This document shows, in pieces, positions 1 through 10,872 of a stretch of DNA of 64,000 nt (position 1 is its first letter; each line of letters opens with the position of its first letter). The DNA is taken from NCBI GenBank assembly GCA_036346205.1, contig JARFJB010002472.1:6319501-6383500 (forward strand), written 5' to 3'. This DNA is from Vesta saturnalis (taxonomy: Eukaryota > Arthropoda > Insecta > Coleoptera > Lampyridae). The translations under genes and the position numbers were made by a program. Under the pieces are notes generated by a model. That model was not told the origin of the DNA. It did no database searches and was given only the letters and a program-made list of their open reading frames with translations.

Positions 1-678
1 CGTGTGAATTTCTGTAATTGGTTTTTGAAACAAACTCGACGGACAATAATTTTGCGAGTAAAGTCATATGGTCAGACGAAGCCCATATAAGCAGTGCCCG
101 TTTATTTAACAGGCAAAATACAAGGCACTAGTATGATGAAAACCAACACCTAATTTTTGAGCAACAACAACAGGGTCGATTTGGTTTTAATGTAGCCTGT
201 TTCTTATTGGGGACATCAATAAAATACCGCATTTTTGAAGGGGCTCTCAACGCGAATAGGTACTTGGCAATTTTAGAAGGAGTAATACCAGAATTCCTGG
301 AGAATGTTTCCATCGCCCATCTTAATGGCATTTACTTCCAACAAGACGGTGCCCCTGCCCACAATTTGAGATTGATTGTGCCGTTTTTAGAAGAAACTTT
401 CCAGGATCATTGGATTGGAACAAATGGACCCATTAGATGGCCTGCAAGGTCACCTGATTTGTCAGTGTTGGCCTTTTTTTTTGTGGGGTTTTTTGAAAAA
501 TAAAATATACGGTAAGAGGCACAATATTATTGAAGAACTTTGTGCAACAACAGAGGCAGTTTTCCAGAATTTACAAAATCGTTCTTTCATAATTTTAAAT
601 GCATTAAGACGTATTAAGAAATTGTGTCAATTGTGTGTTAGGGAAAATGGACATCAATTTGAACAATTCAATGAATAA
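1..678 (+). pseudogene. mariner-family transposase, C-terminal part, broken
   Basis: The reading frame carries the DDE core of the DUF4817-associated mariner-like transposases. The second catalytic Asp lies in FQQDGAPAHN near 340-365, followed by the RWPARSPDL block near 430-460, and the C-terminal half follows in another frame after a run of nine T near 473-482. Where relatives have PLDFFLWG, this copy reads VLA before the Phe run, so the third catalytic Asp is replaced by Ala. Copy B at 38780-39910 shares both the T-run frameshift and the Asp-to-Ala change. The product would have cut and rejoined transposon ends in the nucleus; this copy cannot. Confidence 0.8.
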
Positions 679-1013
679 GTTACCGAATAATTTCGAAATG
701 AAATAGAATCAGTAAATATTTAATTAGTTGCTTATTCTACATTATGAACTTTTTATTACTATTTATTCGTTGCTATTAGTTACCTACTTTTTGTGTTTTG
801 TTAGTGAATTAGTGTTAGTATTGTTCTTGTTCCTTTCATGGAAAAATTACAAGTAGTATTTCTTCAATTTGAACTTTTTTGTATGAAAAATCCACAGCCT
901 ACTATTAAAAATCAATGTTTTAGTGATGTTGGAGCATTTTTGAAGAATTTATGTTTATATGTTATATATCATTTTGAAGGAAAAAAAATAAGCAATTTAA
1001 TGAGGTGATAAAA

Positions 1014-1209
1014 TACAGGGTATTCCATTGAAAAAGTCATAAGTTTGAGTCGTATCTCCATAACCATACCCCGAAAAAAAAATTGAGTGCGCCACTGAAT
1101 TCTACATAAAATTCTTTATGGGATAAGTTTTCAATTTGACATTATCGCTGAGAAACTTCGTAGATATGGAGGGGGTCCAAAAAGTGTGAATTTTCAAAAA
1201 CGCCCTGTA
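1014..1209. repeat. MITE-like block inside the mariner TIR
   Basis: A 196-bp block begins TACAGGGTATT and ends CGCCCTGTA, forming short imperfect inverted ends of the kind seen on mariner-derived MITEs. The same block sits inside both long TIRs of copy B (38250-38446 and 40238-40382). Either a MITE was captured by the element and became part of its terminal repeat, or these are the true ancestral ends and the outer sequence was acquired later. Confidence 0.55.
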
Positions 1210-1357
1210 ACTTATGAACGAAAGAAGTTAGCAAAAATCCGTTCAGGACATCTTGAGTTTCACAAAAAAGTGACACAGGACCGCGAAAACCGCAAGGTTC
1301 TATCTTCAACAACAACCGAGATACTTGACTGTCTCAACCAAAATGGGATGCACAGTA

Positions 1358-3028
1358 CACATATTCTGTCAAGAACATTTACTCAGTTAACATAGAACCG
1401 ACAGAAAATAAATACACACCAATTTCATATTTTTAAGAAATATCAGAAAAAGTAGCTCACATATTACAAAAGAATACGAAGTACAGAGTGGCTTCAAAAC
1501 TAATACCTATATTCTTAAATGTTTATTTAATGTCATAGATTCGACTAACGCAATTTTGAAGTCGCGAATTTATAAATTGAGCTACACATTCTGTAATTCT
1601 GTTTATATAGGACAATCACCAAACATTTAACAATAATCACCTCATGACTTCACAAAACAACCTTAAATTTTTATATTTTTGTAATAAAAAAGAGAAATTA
1701 AATATTGCCGTTCGAAATATATAAATATAAACAGACTACATATAGAATTATAATTTATATCAGGTTTGCTGTTCTACCTTAATGATTTGTTACCATAACT
1801 ACTTGTTTGTTATTATTCTTATATACTTTCTCCTAATAATGGTTCATATTGTATTGAAACGCGTAGAAAAATAAATAATTATATCAAAAAAATTGTGGAA
1901 TTACCTTGTATTTAAAAGTTTTTTGACTCAAGATGTCAAATTTTCCACTTGAAACCAATGAAATGATACAGATGTTGAGAACTACATTTTTCAGTTTTCA
2001 TTTTCGAATATAAGAAAATTTTGTGTTTATTTTGGGTTAGTAATATTGTGTTAGGTATTAAGTTAGTGAATACAATAAATTAGTAAATATTTTTCGTATG
2101 CAGAATAAGTTTATGGAATACCATCTAAAACTATTAAATACTTTAAACGAAGTATAAATTAATGTTATAACCTTGATTTACGTTAGTTTGGAAGGCACAA
2201 AAAGGCAGTACTTGTCAATAAAATTAATATTGAAATAGCGTTTGAAATGGCGTGTTTTGTTTAATGAAAACTACCTATTAATTTTACACAACTTTTGCGT
2301 ATTATTTTAATTTTGCTAAAATTTGTTCAATGGCGACTTAGGCGGATTCAAAAACCTAATACAAGATTAATTAAAAAAACCTAGTTCATTTCTATTAGGA
2401 TATCTATGTCATAAAAATTAGTAAATCAGAAATTTACATTGGTTTTAATAAGTTATACAGAAATTCATGTTAAGTTACGCATAAAATAGAACGTAAGGAA
2501 GTAGTATTTGAGCAAGACCGTCTAAATTTAGAAACTTTTGAGTCATATGTTTATTTTGATATTATTGGAGATTACTACGCTTTTCAGAGTGACAAGTATA
2601 AAAAGATTTTGGGACTAATGACGAGATAGTTCTCAGTTAACAGACTGTTCATAATTGCTTTATGCGGCCATTGTAAATATTTTAGTTTAAAATTCTATAA
2701 AATTTTCAAACTTTAAAGTTGAAAGTTTTTCACCGGTAATCATTAAATAAGGTTGTTTAAATCTATTAGTGATTGTATACTAGCATTTAAAGGGACCTAA
2801 AGGCCACATTAAGGTACCTGTCCAAATAATAAATATTGAGTGGTGCATTCAAATTAGACCTTCCAGAGAACCAATAAATATAAGTCTATAAGTATTTATA
2901 AAATTTATTAAGTAAATGGTGAAATAAAATGCTTCACAGTTAATTGAATATAACTGGCAGTTCTGAAAAATTGTTTAAGTAATTAAGTCTAGAACTTTAA
3001 TAAATAAGAAGATAAATATTAAACAATT
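1358..3028. other. AT-rich non-coding stretch
   Basis: No reading frame, tRNA or repeat structure was recognised here beyond general AT richness. It lies between two transposons and is probably intergenic or intronic. Confidence 0.5.
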
Positions 3029-3030
3029 TA

Positions 3031-4368
3031 TACACTACGTTTCAAATGAAATGCACCACTTGAGAAATAATAATGCTATGATCTTGAAAGTATGGTAAAA
3101 TAATGCTTTATAAACATGTATAAGATGATGAAATTTTGAAGGCAAAATATTAACAGTTAACAAGAAAATGTTAATAGTGTGTAGCATCGCCACGCACAGC
3201 AATGCAGGCGTTCACTCTCCGAGACATGCTTTCTATGGGATGGTCATCCTCCTGAGGCATTTCATCCCAGGCTACCTGGAGATGGTGTCGTAATTCATCC
3301 AAGTTGTTTGGGGGCCTTGGTAGTTGCCTTAGTCTTCGACCCATCATGTCCCATACATGTTCAATAGGCGAAGGATCTGGCGATCGCGCAGGCCACGGCA
3401 ATGCTGGTAGCTGCACTTGGTCCAGAGACCTTCTTGTAACATGTGTGGTATGTGGTCTAGCATTATCTTGTTGCTGAATACCATTTGGTAACGTCTGCAT
3501 TAACGGTACTACCACTGGCTCCAAAACATTATCAATGTAACGCACAAGAGATCTTCCACCAACACGCATGGCGCCCCAAACCATGACTCCAGGTGTTAAG
3601 CCTGTGGGCCTTTTTTCAACAAACTCTAAATTTCGACATTCTCCTCGAAACCGCCGCACCTTCTCACGACTATCGTTTCGCCACAAACAAAACGCGATTC
3701 GTCGCTGAAGACGATGTTATTCCATTGAAGGTCCCAGTCCCGACGCTCTTGACACCATGCCAATCTAGCAGTCTTATGCTCTTGAGTTAACTGGGGTCGT
3801 CGTTAGGGACGATACGAATGTAAGCCAAAAGACTTATTTCTCCAACAGACCTTGTTAGCTGAAACCGATCTCTTATGGCCATCCGCCTAAGAAGTCGTTC
3901 TTCACGATCATTGGTGCTACGTGGTGGTCTTTCACTGGGACGAGGTCATTGAATGCCTTCTTCAGACCAAGAAGACCAAATGCGGGCCACCGTAGAGTGG
4001 TCTCGATTAAGTCCTCTGCCGATTTCTCGAAATGACAAACCTGCTTCTTTCATGCCGATAATTCTACCCCTGTCAAAATCTGAAACTTGGGCAAAGTTTC
4101 GTCGTTGTCTTACTGGGGGCATTTTTTCAGAATAGATGTGTCAGTTAAATAACAAAAAATTGACACTAAGCTACTAGATTTGTTAAAATGTATAAATAAA
4201 AATTGTAGATAATTGATGTTAACAGTGGTGCAAGGTACATAATGACTTGTTCTTTTTCATTGAAACTTCCATCGTTTTCTATATGATACTGAAACATTAT
4301 TTTGCCAAAATTTCAAAATCATAACATTATTATTTCTAAGTGGTGCATTTCATTTGAAACGTAGTGTA
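3031..4368 (-). mobile_element. Tc1-like DNA transposon with TIRs and TA duplication
   Basis: The element is 1338 bp. The left end reads TACACTACGTTTCAAATG and the right end is its reverse complement (CATTTGAAACGTAGTGTA). The inverted repeat continues for about 45 bp with few mismatches, through AAATGCACCACTT to CATTATTATTTCT. TA dinucleotides at 3029-3030 and 4369-4370 are the expected target duplication. Size and structure are typical of a full-length Tc1 element. The single transposase on the minus strand is interrupted, so the copy is complete in outline but not autonomous. Confidence 0.92.
3171..4122 (-). pseudogene. Tc1-type transposase, interrupted
   Basis: The start MPPVRQRRNF lies at about 4122 on the minus strand and is followed by paired helix-turn-helix sequence with the FREIGR and TVARIW motifs. 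The N-terminal third contains an in-frame TGA just after the SEEGIQ stretch and further frame changes between about 3690 and 3960. The C-terminal 171 residues (3171-3686) are open: VMVWGAM, the second catalytic Asp in QQDNARPHT, and the glutamate in SPIEHVWD about 34 residues on, the DD34E spacing of Tc1. The protein would bind the TIRs at 3031-4368 and catalyse TA-targeted cut-and-paste. Confidence 0.88.
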
Positions 4369-4399
4369 TAAACATGAAAATGTAAACTTCACCATTAAC

Positions 4400-4880
4400 A
4401 CTCATAATAAAATACTTATCTTTTTTGGGGTTATTTTATTTGATGTAATGTTTGGATTTGTGAATGCTTCTATCATTTTCAAATTGAAGTTTTTCACAAC
4501 TTTACACTTACATCATAACTCGATTAAATTTTGTTAAATGTGTTTTTTGGCTGACAAATTTAATTGTTAACTTTCGTCGTGGAGAGTGTTCTGGTTTGTC
4601 ATCTTTGAGGCAGTTTAACAATATTTAATTTTTATGACCTAGTAATTCTTTACTAAAATTTTATAGTTGGCTTTATACGTTTCTCAAACTGTTATATTAA
4701 TAGCAGGCTTATGTTTATGTTTTAATTTTTCAAATTTGACAAAATTGTTTGCAACATCTTTAACAATTTTTAACAAACATTACAACTGACGAAGATAACT
4801 GTGTTATCGAAACGTTTAGATTGTATAATTTAAAGTACACCATTAAAAAACCCCAAAGAGATAAGTATTTTATTATTAGT
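4400..4880. repeat. foldback MITE, about 480 bp
   Basis: Inverted ends flank the block: ATAAAATACTTATC followed by a T run and GGGGTT at 4405-4432, and AACCCC followed by AAAGAGATAAGTATTTTAT at 4849-4875. No transposase is present. The inner right segment, with GATAACTGTGTTATCG and AAACGTTTAGATTGTATA, recurs at 21145-21302, so this is a dispersed family. The superfamily is not assigned. Confidence 0.65.
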
Positions 4881-5965
4881 AGTGTATAAATGTATAGTGA
4901 ATTGGGACATTTTTCCAAACTAAATAATAAAACTGAAATAACTTATATCTTCCAAGCGATCACAGGTGTATACAGTTCGTAATTAAAGAGTTTAAGTGTG
5001 TCTTTCTTACTGAAAGGGGAGTAGATTGTTTAGTCAAGAAACAATCAAAATTCAAAGAGATTGGAACATTATCATGCAGCACTTTGTTTAGAATATATTA
5101 TTACAGTTAGTGGCGTAGGTGTGTTCAGGAAGAGAAATCTAGCATTATTATGGATTGAGTAAGAGTTTATGTTCCTTTATATATTCTTGAGTCGCGGTCT
5201 GATATGATTTAAATTTTTAATACTCATTATTAATATACTTGATTGAGTAAACGACTGTTGTGAAGCGTCAGAAGTCGACCATTGAATTTGTATGTGTATA
5301 GTTTAATGAGCTTGATTACAGGGCTGATATGTTCTATATAAGGAATTATAATATATGTGTCCATGACATCATCAAATAAATTTGTTACAATTGTACTTAA
5401 TGTTTAATTTGAAATTTAGGTAATCATGCTTACCCTTGTGTTCATTATTATATTTGGTACAAATTAAAGCAGACAGCACCGTTATATTAAGTTGGAAAGA
5501 AAAACATAGTCTAACTTACGTAATGGTGGTAGGACTTCTAGATACACTTAAATTTATTGTGACATAAATATTCTAAGTTTTTTGGCAGTTAATATACAAC
5601 AAATAATATAAAATTTTCATTACTTCAATTATTTTATTTTTAAGTGATCAAAAGATATAGTTTAACCCTCAAGTATAGAATCGTTTAACACACTAGTTGT
5701 GTATGAATTGTTGATACAAATTGATTTAGTTACTTTGATTAATTCAAATTTAATTGTATATCAGAGATCGATTTAGTAAAACTTATAAAGTGAAAAAGTT
5801 AAACTGAGCTTTATGTGATTTCATGAGTGACCTTATAGTATTATTATATCAGAGTTTTATTGGCATGTAGTGATAAATTTAATTTTCTCATTAAATTAGA
5901 TATTAATAACCTTTCTCAGAGTTCAACATTGAATTTATATTTAAACTCGTTTACATAAAGTGATA
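4881..5965. other. AT-rich non-coding stretch
   Basis: No gene or clear repeat was recognised. It separates the MITE from a mariner transposase fragment. Confidence 0.45.
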
Positions 5966-5969
5966 TTGA

Positions 5970-6345
5970 AAAACTCGTTCCACAAATTAAATTAAAGGAA
6001 GAAGAAATTTGGTTCCAAAGGGATGGTTGTCCTGCTCACAACAACCGAGAAGTTAAAGACTTTATTAATAATTGTTTTAAAACTGTGTAATGGGACAAGA
6101 TTGTGCAATTAAGTGTCCTCCAAGATCTGGAGGTCTTGCCCCAAATGACTATTATCTCTGAGGACATTTAAATTTTGAAATTTTCACTTCTGAAAGGTTT
6201 ACAAATTTACAGGATTTAAAGACACGCATCAGTGAAGAATGCTCGGAAATAACTTCTCGCATTTTTGCCAATGTTAGGAAGGAATTGTATGACGGGGTAT
6301 TGCTTAAACTATTGGAACAAAATTTTCTGTTTCACAAAACAGAAC
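5970..6345 (+). pseudogene. mariner-like transposase fragment (second catalytic Asp onward)
   Basis: In one frame the stretch reads IWFQRDGCPAHNNREVKDF near 6012-6065, the conserved block around the second catalytic Asp of DUF4817-type mariner transposases. A stop follows after NNCFKTV. In a neighbouring frame PNDYYL, then a stop in place of the usual Trp, continues into a C-terminal helix region ending near 6340. Stops and frameshifts make it a dead remnant. It is too diverged from the elements at 1-1355 and 38119-40528 to be a third copy of them. Confidence 0.65.
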
Positions 6346-7160
6346 GTGTTGCCTGGGATAAAAGCAATAATGGATTATATAGTACCGCATACGTTCCTAG
6401 CTGCCGAAATTTTATTTAAATCATTCACCACAAAGTTGAGCAGATGTAACGCACAATACAATACAATGGCAATGCACCGTTTTAGGGGATTTGTGAACAA
6501 CTCTCTTCTAAACGCCCGCAATTTTTCCCGCCATAGTATTGCATACATCGTATCCATGTCCAATGCGCTTAGACATGCCCAGGCGAACCTTGTGTATTGA
6601 CACCAGAATTACACCAGTTATGGTGGATGCGGTTACGACATGAAAAGGACCAAATCCCAAAAGTTCCTTCTTACTACATTTCATATTATAATAGTACGGG
6701 ACACCAATTGAAAGTTGTTGTTTTCCTTGAATGATAGTGCTTTCGTCGTTTAGTACAGAGAATCCAACACATATGATAATTTGTTACAATGTGTACTTTG
6801 CGTTACCTGTTGCTTGCAACAAATGTTTTTTTGAAGGTACCATCTAGTAGAGTCTGAAAATTCAAAGGTTAGTCTATTTTTCGTCGAATCACTATGTCAT
6901 GGGTGCCGCACAAAGTAATCATTTTTACAGTTAGTTACAGTTTCTTTCGGTTTTCTTCCACAAAATTTTCAGTACCGGCATTATTCAGCATGCCCACTCA
7001 TGTTTTATTCAACCATTTGCGTATGTTGCGAAAAGTGGACGCACTATTTCACGGTTGCAGATACCAGGTATTGGTTTGATGATTACGGTATTCAACGTGG
7101 CACGGAGGTAAAGCTCCACACAAACTGCGCTGAACAATTCACATTTTACAAAATGCACCT

Positions 7161-7418
7161 TTAAGCATTATGGATAATCTTGCGTATGAAACATAAGCAT
7201 AAACTTGCGGGCGTATCGTGATGTGATCGAGCGAGTACTTTTATAACTTTTATAAATCTTTGTAATAAAACTTCCAGGCTTCGCTTGTCTGGATGTCTTT
7301 GTTCAGGATAACGCTCTGCATAAACTCGACTTGCCAGAAAAGAGTTTCTTTGGCATCCCTCTAGTATAAAAATCATATTTACGATCTCATATTTCTGGTA
7401 CTCCATCACAAGAAGCAC
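7161..7418 (-). pseudogene. DUF4817 N-terminal fragment of a mariner-like transposase
   Basis: The minus-strand frame contains ILEGCQRNSFLASRVYAE followed by RYPEQRHPD, the helix-turn-helix signature of the DUF4817 domain found at the N terminus of insect mariner-like transposases. The similarity stops after the second helix. It points away from the plus-strand fragment at 5970-6345, and no catalytic region was found between them on the same strand. It is either a rearranged remnant of one element or pieces of two. Confidence 0.65.
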
Positions 7419-7566
7419 CTACAAGAGGAACCTTTACCAGCAAAAATCGATTAAACGAATAATTACCGCTTGAGAAATAGTTGCAACGCAAATAAATAAT
7501 AATATTTAGCAACACGTAGCTAACAACTTATAGTTGATACGTAAATTAAAACGTTAATGTTTATTT

Positions 7567-7591
7567 ATAATAATAATAATAATAATAATGC
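7567..7591. repeat. AAT microsatellite at the 3' tail of the R1-clade LINE
   Basis: About eight AAT units abut an A-rich run (T-rich on the plus strand) at 7597-7610. Read on the minus strand this is the 3' tail of the LINE that follows, the structure left by target-primed reverse transcription. Confidence 0.6.
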
Positions 7592-7718
7592 TAATAATTT
7601 TTTTTTTTTGAGGAGGTGAAATGCAATTTACGCAGTGTGTCGGACTCCAATTAATGACTACCGACTAAAACACCCCCTGTACTCCTAGGCACTAACTTGG
7701 GACTTTATTAGTATAAGT

Positions 7719-9756
7719 CTATACTTCCCTAGGACGGCCTAAATCGTTTTTCTTCAGAAGCAATACTTTTTCAGAGAATTTAGCTATGATGTTCCATTTT
7801 TCTCTGCCTTCTAACATAGCTGTTACTATGTTGTCAGCCGTAAGTACTCCAATTTCTGTTGTTAATGTTAACCTATCTTGAGCCCATCTCTCACAAACGA
7901 AAAAGGTATGTTCTGCATTATCCAATATTCCTTCACAATATATGCAATCAGAGAAAGGATGTTTTCCTATTTTTTGCAGGTAAGACCTAAAGTAGCCGTG
8001 TCCGCTTAATAGCTGTGTTAGGTAAAAATCTACCTCTCCATGTTTCCTTGTTATCCATAATTTTATATTTTTTATTAACCTAGCTGTCCAACGGCACCTG
8101 GTTTCTTGGTTCCAAGCTTGTTGCCATAATTCTATGCTTTGATTCCTCTCTTCTTGATTGATTATTTGTCTATCTCCAGTAATCTTCCTTCTGAAAACGT
8201 TTTTCCTTTCTTCCGCCAATAGGTGAATTGGTATAACACCTGCCATTACCATGACTGCTGGCTGAGATACAGTACGATACGCTGAACATATTCTGAGAGC
8301 ACTAAGTCTCTGAACTCTTGCCAATCGTTGCCTGTAGTGTTTCTTATTAAGTCTGTCTGCCCAAACTTCGGCTCCATACAAGAGAACAGACTGTATGGCT
8401 GTCATTAGTAAACGCCTTTGACTGAATTTTGGGCCACCTACGTTTGCCATAAGTTTACTAAGAAGTCTCACAGTATTTCCTGCTCTATCTAATGTCATAT
8501 TTATTTGGTTAAGAAAACTCATCTTTGAGTCAAAAATCACACCGAGATATTTTATAGCTGGCTTTGTGGTAATAGTTACGTCACCGACACACACGGGGAA
8601 AACTGTAGGGATGCATTTCTTGGTAATTAACAGTACTTCCGTTTTATGGAGAGCTAATGATAAGCTGTGATCATTCATCCATTTAATAATACTCCGCATA
8701 GCTTGGTTTAGCTTGATTTGTGCTAATTCTACATCACGCGCTGCTACTACTACTGCAACATCGTCGGCATATCCGATCATTTGGGTCTCTTCTGGCATTT
8801 TAAGCCTAAGTAGCTTATCGTATGTCATACTCCAGAGATCAGGACCCAAGATAGATCCTTGTGCAGCTCCACTAGTTATTGTAACTTTCCGTTGTCCTAC
8901 TGTAGTATCGTAGATAAGGGCGCGATCTCGAAGGTAGTCATCTAAGACACGCATAAGACAACTAGGCAAAGTCTTTACCCATAGCTTCAAACATATCACA
9001 CCATCTTGCCGAATTAAAAGCGTTTTTAACATCTAACGTTACTAAAAGTATTACCCTACTAGAAAATTGATTAAAACTTTCTGCACGTTTGACAGCTTCA
9101 GAAACTTGAAGAATCGCATCTGTAGTGCTAAGCCCTGATCTAAAACCGTATTGATTTGGGGATAAATCACCAGCTGCTTTTATAGCTTCCAAAAGTCTTA
9201 TTTTAATAAGTTTCTCTAGTATTTTAGCAGTTGTATCTAACATGCATAACGGTCTGTATGAAGAAGGCTGATCAGAGATTCCTTTTGCCTTATCAATAAG
9301 TACAAGTTTTGCAACTTTCCAGCATTTGGGAAAAATACCTTCATTAAGACATTTGTTAAACATGTTGAGCAATAAGGTAGGGTTCTGCTTAAATACCAAT
9401 TTTAGAATCTCGTTCGTGATGCCATCTGGACCTGGGGCTTTTTTTGATTTTCCGCTTCTCACGGCCTGTTCCAATTCATCTAGAGTGAACTCGGGGATAT
9501 CAATAACTTGTTCCCACTCAATGATATTTCGTACCGGGATTGTAGGAAATAGTGTCAAAATGATCCTCTCTACGAAATCAGGTTCCATAGCATAACTAGG
9601 TTTTATAGCTCCAATTTTCTTGGTAACAAGTTTATATCTTAGTCCCCAAGGGTCACTATTTATGTCGTCCATTAACTTTTGCAATGAAAGAGCTTTGCTT
9701 TTGTTTATTGCACGCCTAAGTGCTTTCCTACTTATTTTGTATGCTTCCACCAATAG
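7719..9756 (-). pseudogene. R1-clade reverse transcriptase half of ORF2, frameshifted
   Basis: The protein copies the LINE RNA at a nicked chromosomal target. Visible motifs in order are KKAPGPDGITNEIL, SSYRPLCMLDTTAKILEK, QYGFRSGLSTTDAI, TLDVKNAFNSARW (motif A), AAQGSILGPDLW and the catalytic GYADDVAV (motif C). Further on come the KTEVLLITKK and YLGVIFD thumb motifs and a C-terminal CIYCEG-H-C zinc knuckle followed by ERW. One single-base frameshift lies near 8965-8975, just after motif A. The N-terminal end is the Gypsy target site at 9757-9760. All RT core motifs are intact apart from that shift. Confidence 0.9.
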
Positions 9757-9760
9757 GTAG

Positions 9761-10668
9761 TGTTACACGGACGCGCACTCCGAATAAACAAAAACACAAC
9801 ACGACCTTTAGTTTGTACACCAGAAAACACTATAAGTTTAATTGTTCATAAAATACAGCACAAATACTATGGTAAACACAAGACAAGAGTAGTGGTGTAT
9901 TGAATATAAACAACCGCAAATGGTTGTTGATAAATACTGACCAATCAACAATATCTACAAGTACAGATGACTAATTAAGTATAACAACAATATAGAAACA
10001 ATCCCTAACTAATAATGAGTAAATGTACAACAATGATAAAAACAAGCCCTAACTAATAACAACGAATATAAGACAAATCCCTACGCTAATGATAAACGAA
10101 TATAATGCAAGTTATAATTAAACTAGAGAACAATATAATACATACAAACCCTAACTACGTACTAATAATAATAATCGTCCGTGCGAACTAGTAACTAATA
10201 TTGTCTATGGAAACCACTAAGTAACGATACTCGTCGTCGGGGTCGCACCAGGTCTCAACCTGCCTACTCCTGGTGGTTGCGAGTCGGATGGCCTTTGGGG
10301 TAGTAACCTAAATTACTACACCCGAAGGAAGTGTTGTACGGCTGGCGAAACGGATGGCCTTTGGGGTAGTAACCGGAATTACGACACCCGAAGGAAGTGT
10401 TGAGCGAATGGTGGTACTGATGGCCTTTTGGGGTAGCAAATTAAATTACCACACCCGAAGGAAGTGATGCGAGCTGAAGCCAAACCGCCAGTCTCAGCGG
10501 CCCGCTAGGTAGATTGAAGACTATTACAACTACAGCTCGTTTGGGTCGAAGCGCAATGTTCGACTGACGCTGTCGGATTTTGTGGCTGCTTTTAAAGGGT
10601 CCGAATAATAGAATCCCCGCCGAGTAAGCCCGTCACGCTAAGCTCCGCCTATAGGGCGTAGCGTAACA
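9761..10668 (-). repeat. 3' LTR of the Gypsy element
   Basis: This 908-bp direct repeat matches 14877-15803. It differs by a 19-bp shorter stretch near 9840 and a handful of substitutions (for example ACACT/ACGCT near 9827 and AATAATAG/AACAATAG near 10605). It contains three 47-bp modules at 66-bp spacing (10287-10466). TG...CA termini are intact. Confidence 0.95.
10287..10466. repeat. three tandem modules inside the LTR
   Basis: Three copies of about 47 bp start with GATGGCCTTTGGGGTAG and end with ACACCCGAAGGAAGTG, at 10287-10333, 10353-10399 and 10419-10466. The first contains GTAGTAA and TTACTAC as a short perfect hairpin with a 6-nt loop; the other two arms have drifted. The same triplet is in the other LTR at 15419-15599. 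Repeated modules in an LTR often act as enhancer or RNA-binding units; no function is shown here. Confidence 0.8.
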
Positions 10669-10686
10669 ATTCCCCCCCCCCCGCTC
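10669..10686 (-). promoter_or_regulatory. polypurine tract of the Gypsy element
   Basis: On the minus strand a purine run (GAGC followed by eleven G, then GAAT) lies directly before the 3' LTR. This is the expected primer site for plus-strand DNA synthesis. Confidence 0.8.
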
Positions 10687-10872
10687 AAGACGGGCTTACG
10701 TCGGGGGTGGACGGCGCAGGCGGCGGGCTAAGTTGCGGTGCCGTGGTTGGCGGCGGCAACGAGGAGGTGTGGGACTGATGGTCCTTGGTGGTGCGGTGGC
10801 TGGGGCGGGCGGTGCCTCTGGCGGGTCGTCCCCTGGGCCCGGTTGTTGGGGTGGTGGTCCGGCGATGGTCTC

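Larger units (their letters stand above)
1..1355 (+). mobile_element. DUF4817-type mariner-like element, copy A (left end cut by window)
   Basis: This is the transposase half and right terminal repeat of the same family as the complete element at 38119-40528, in opposite orientation. Positions 1-1355 match the reverse complement of 38119 to about 39470 almost base for base. The right end reads GGGATGCACAG followed by TA at 1356-1357, matching the TIR of copy B except for one base. Flanks beyond that TA differ from those of copy B, so the two copies look like separate insertions rather than a segmental inverted duplication. The part 5' of the transposase middle lies outside the window. Confidence 0.85.

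Noticed and set aside
6265..6600. 111-residue plus-strand frame and its minus-strand counterpart at 6375-6563
   Set aside because: No motif was recognised in either strand; it lies between two mariner fragments and probably reflects chance open frames in transposon debris.
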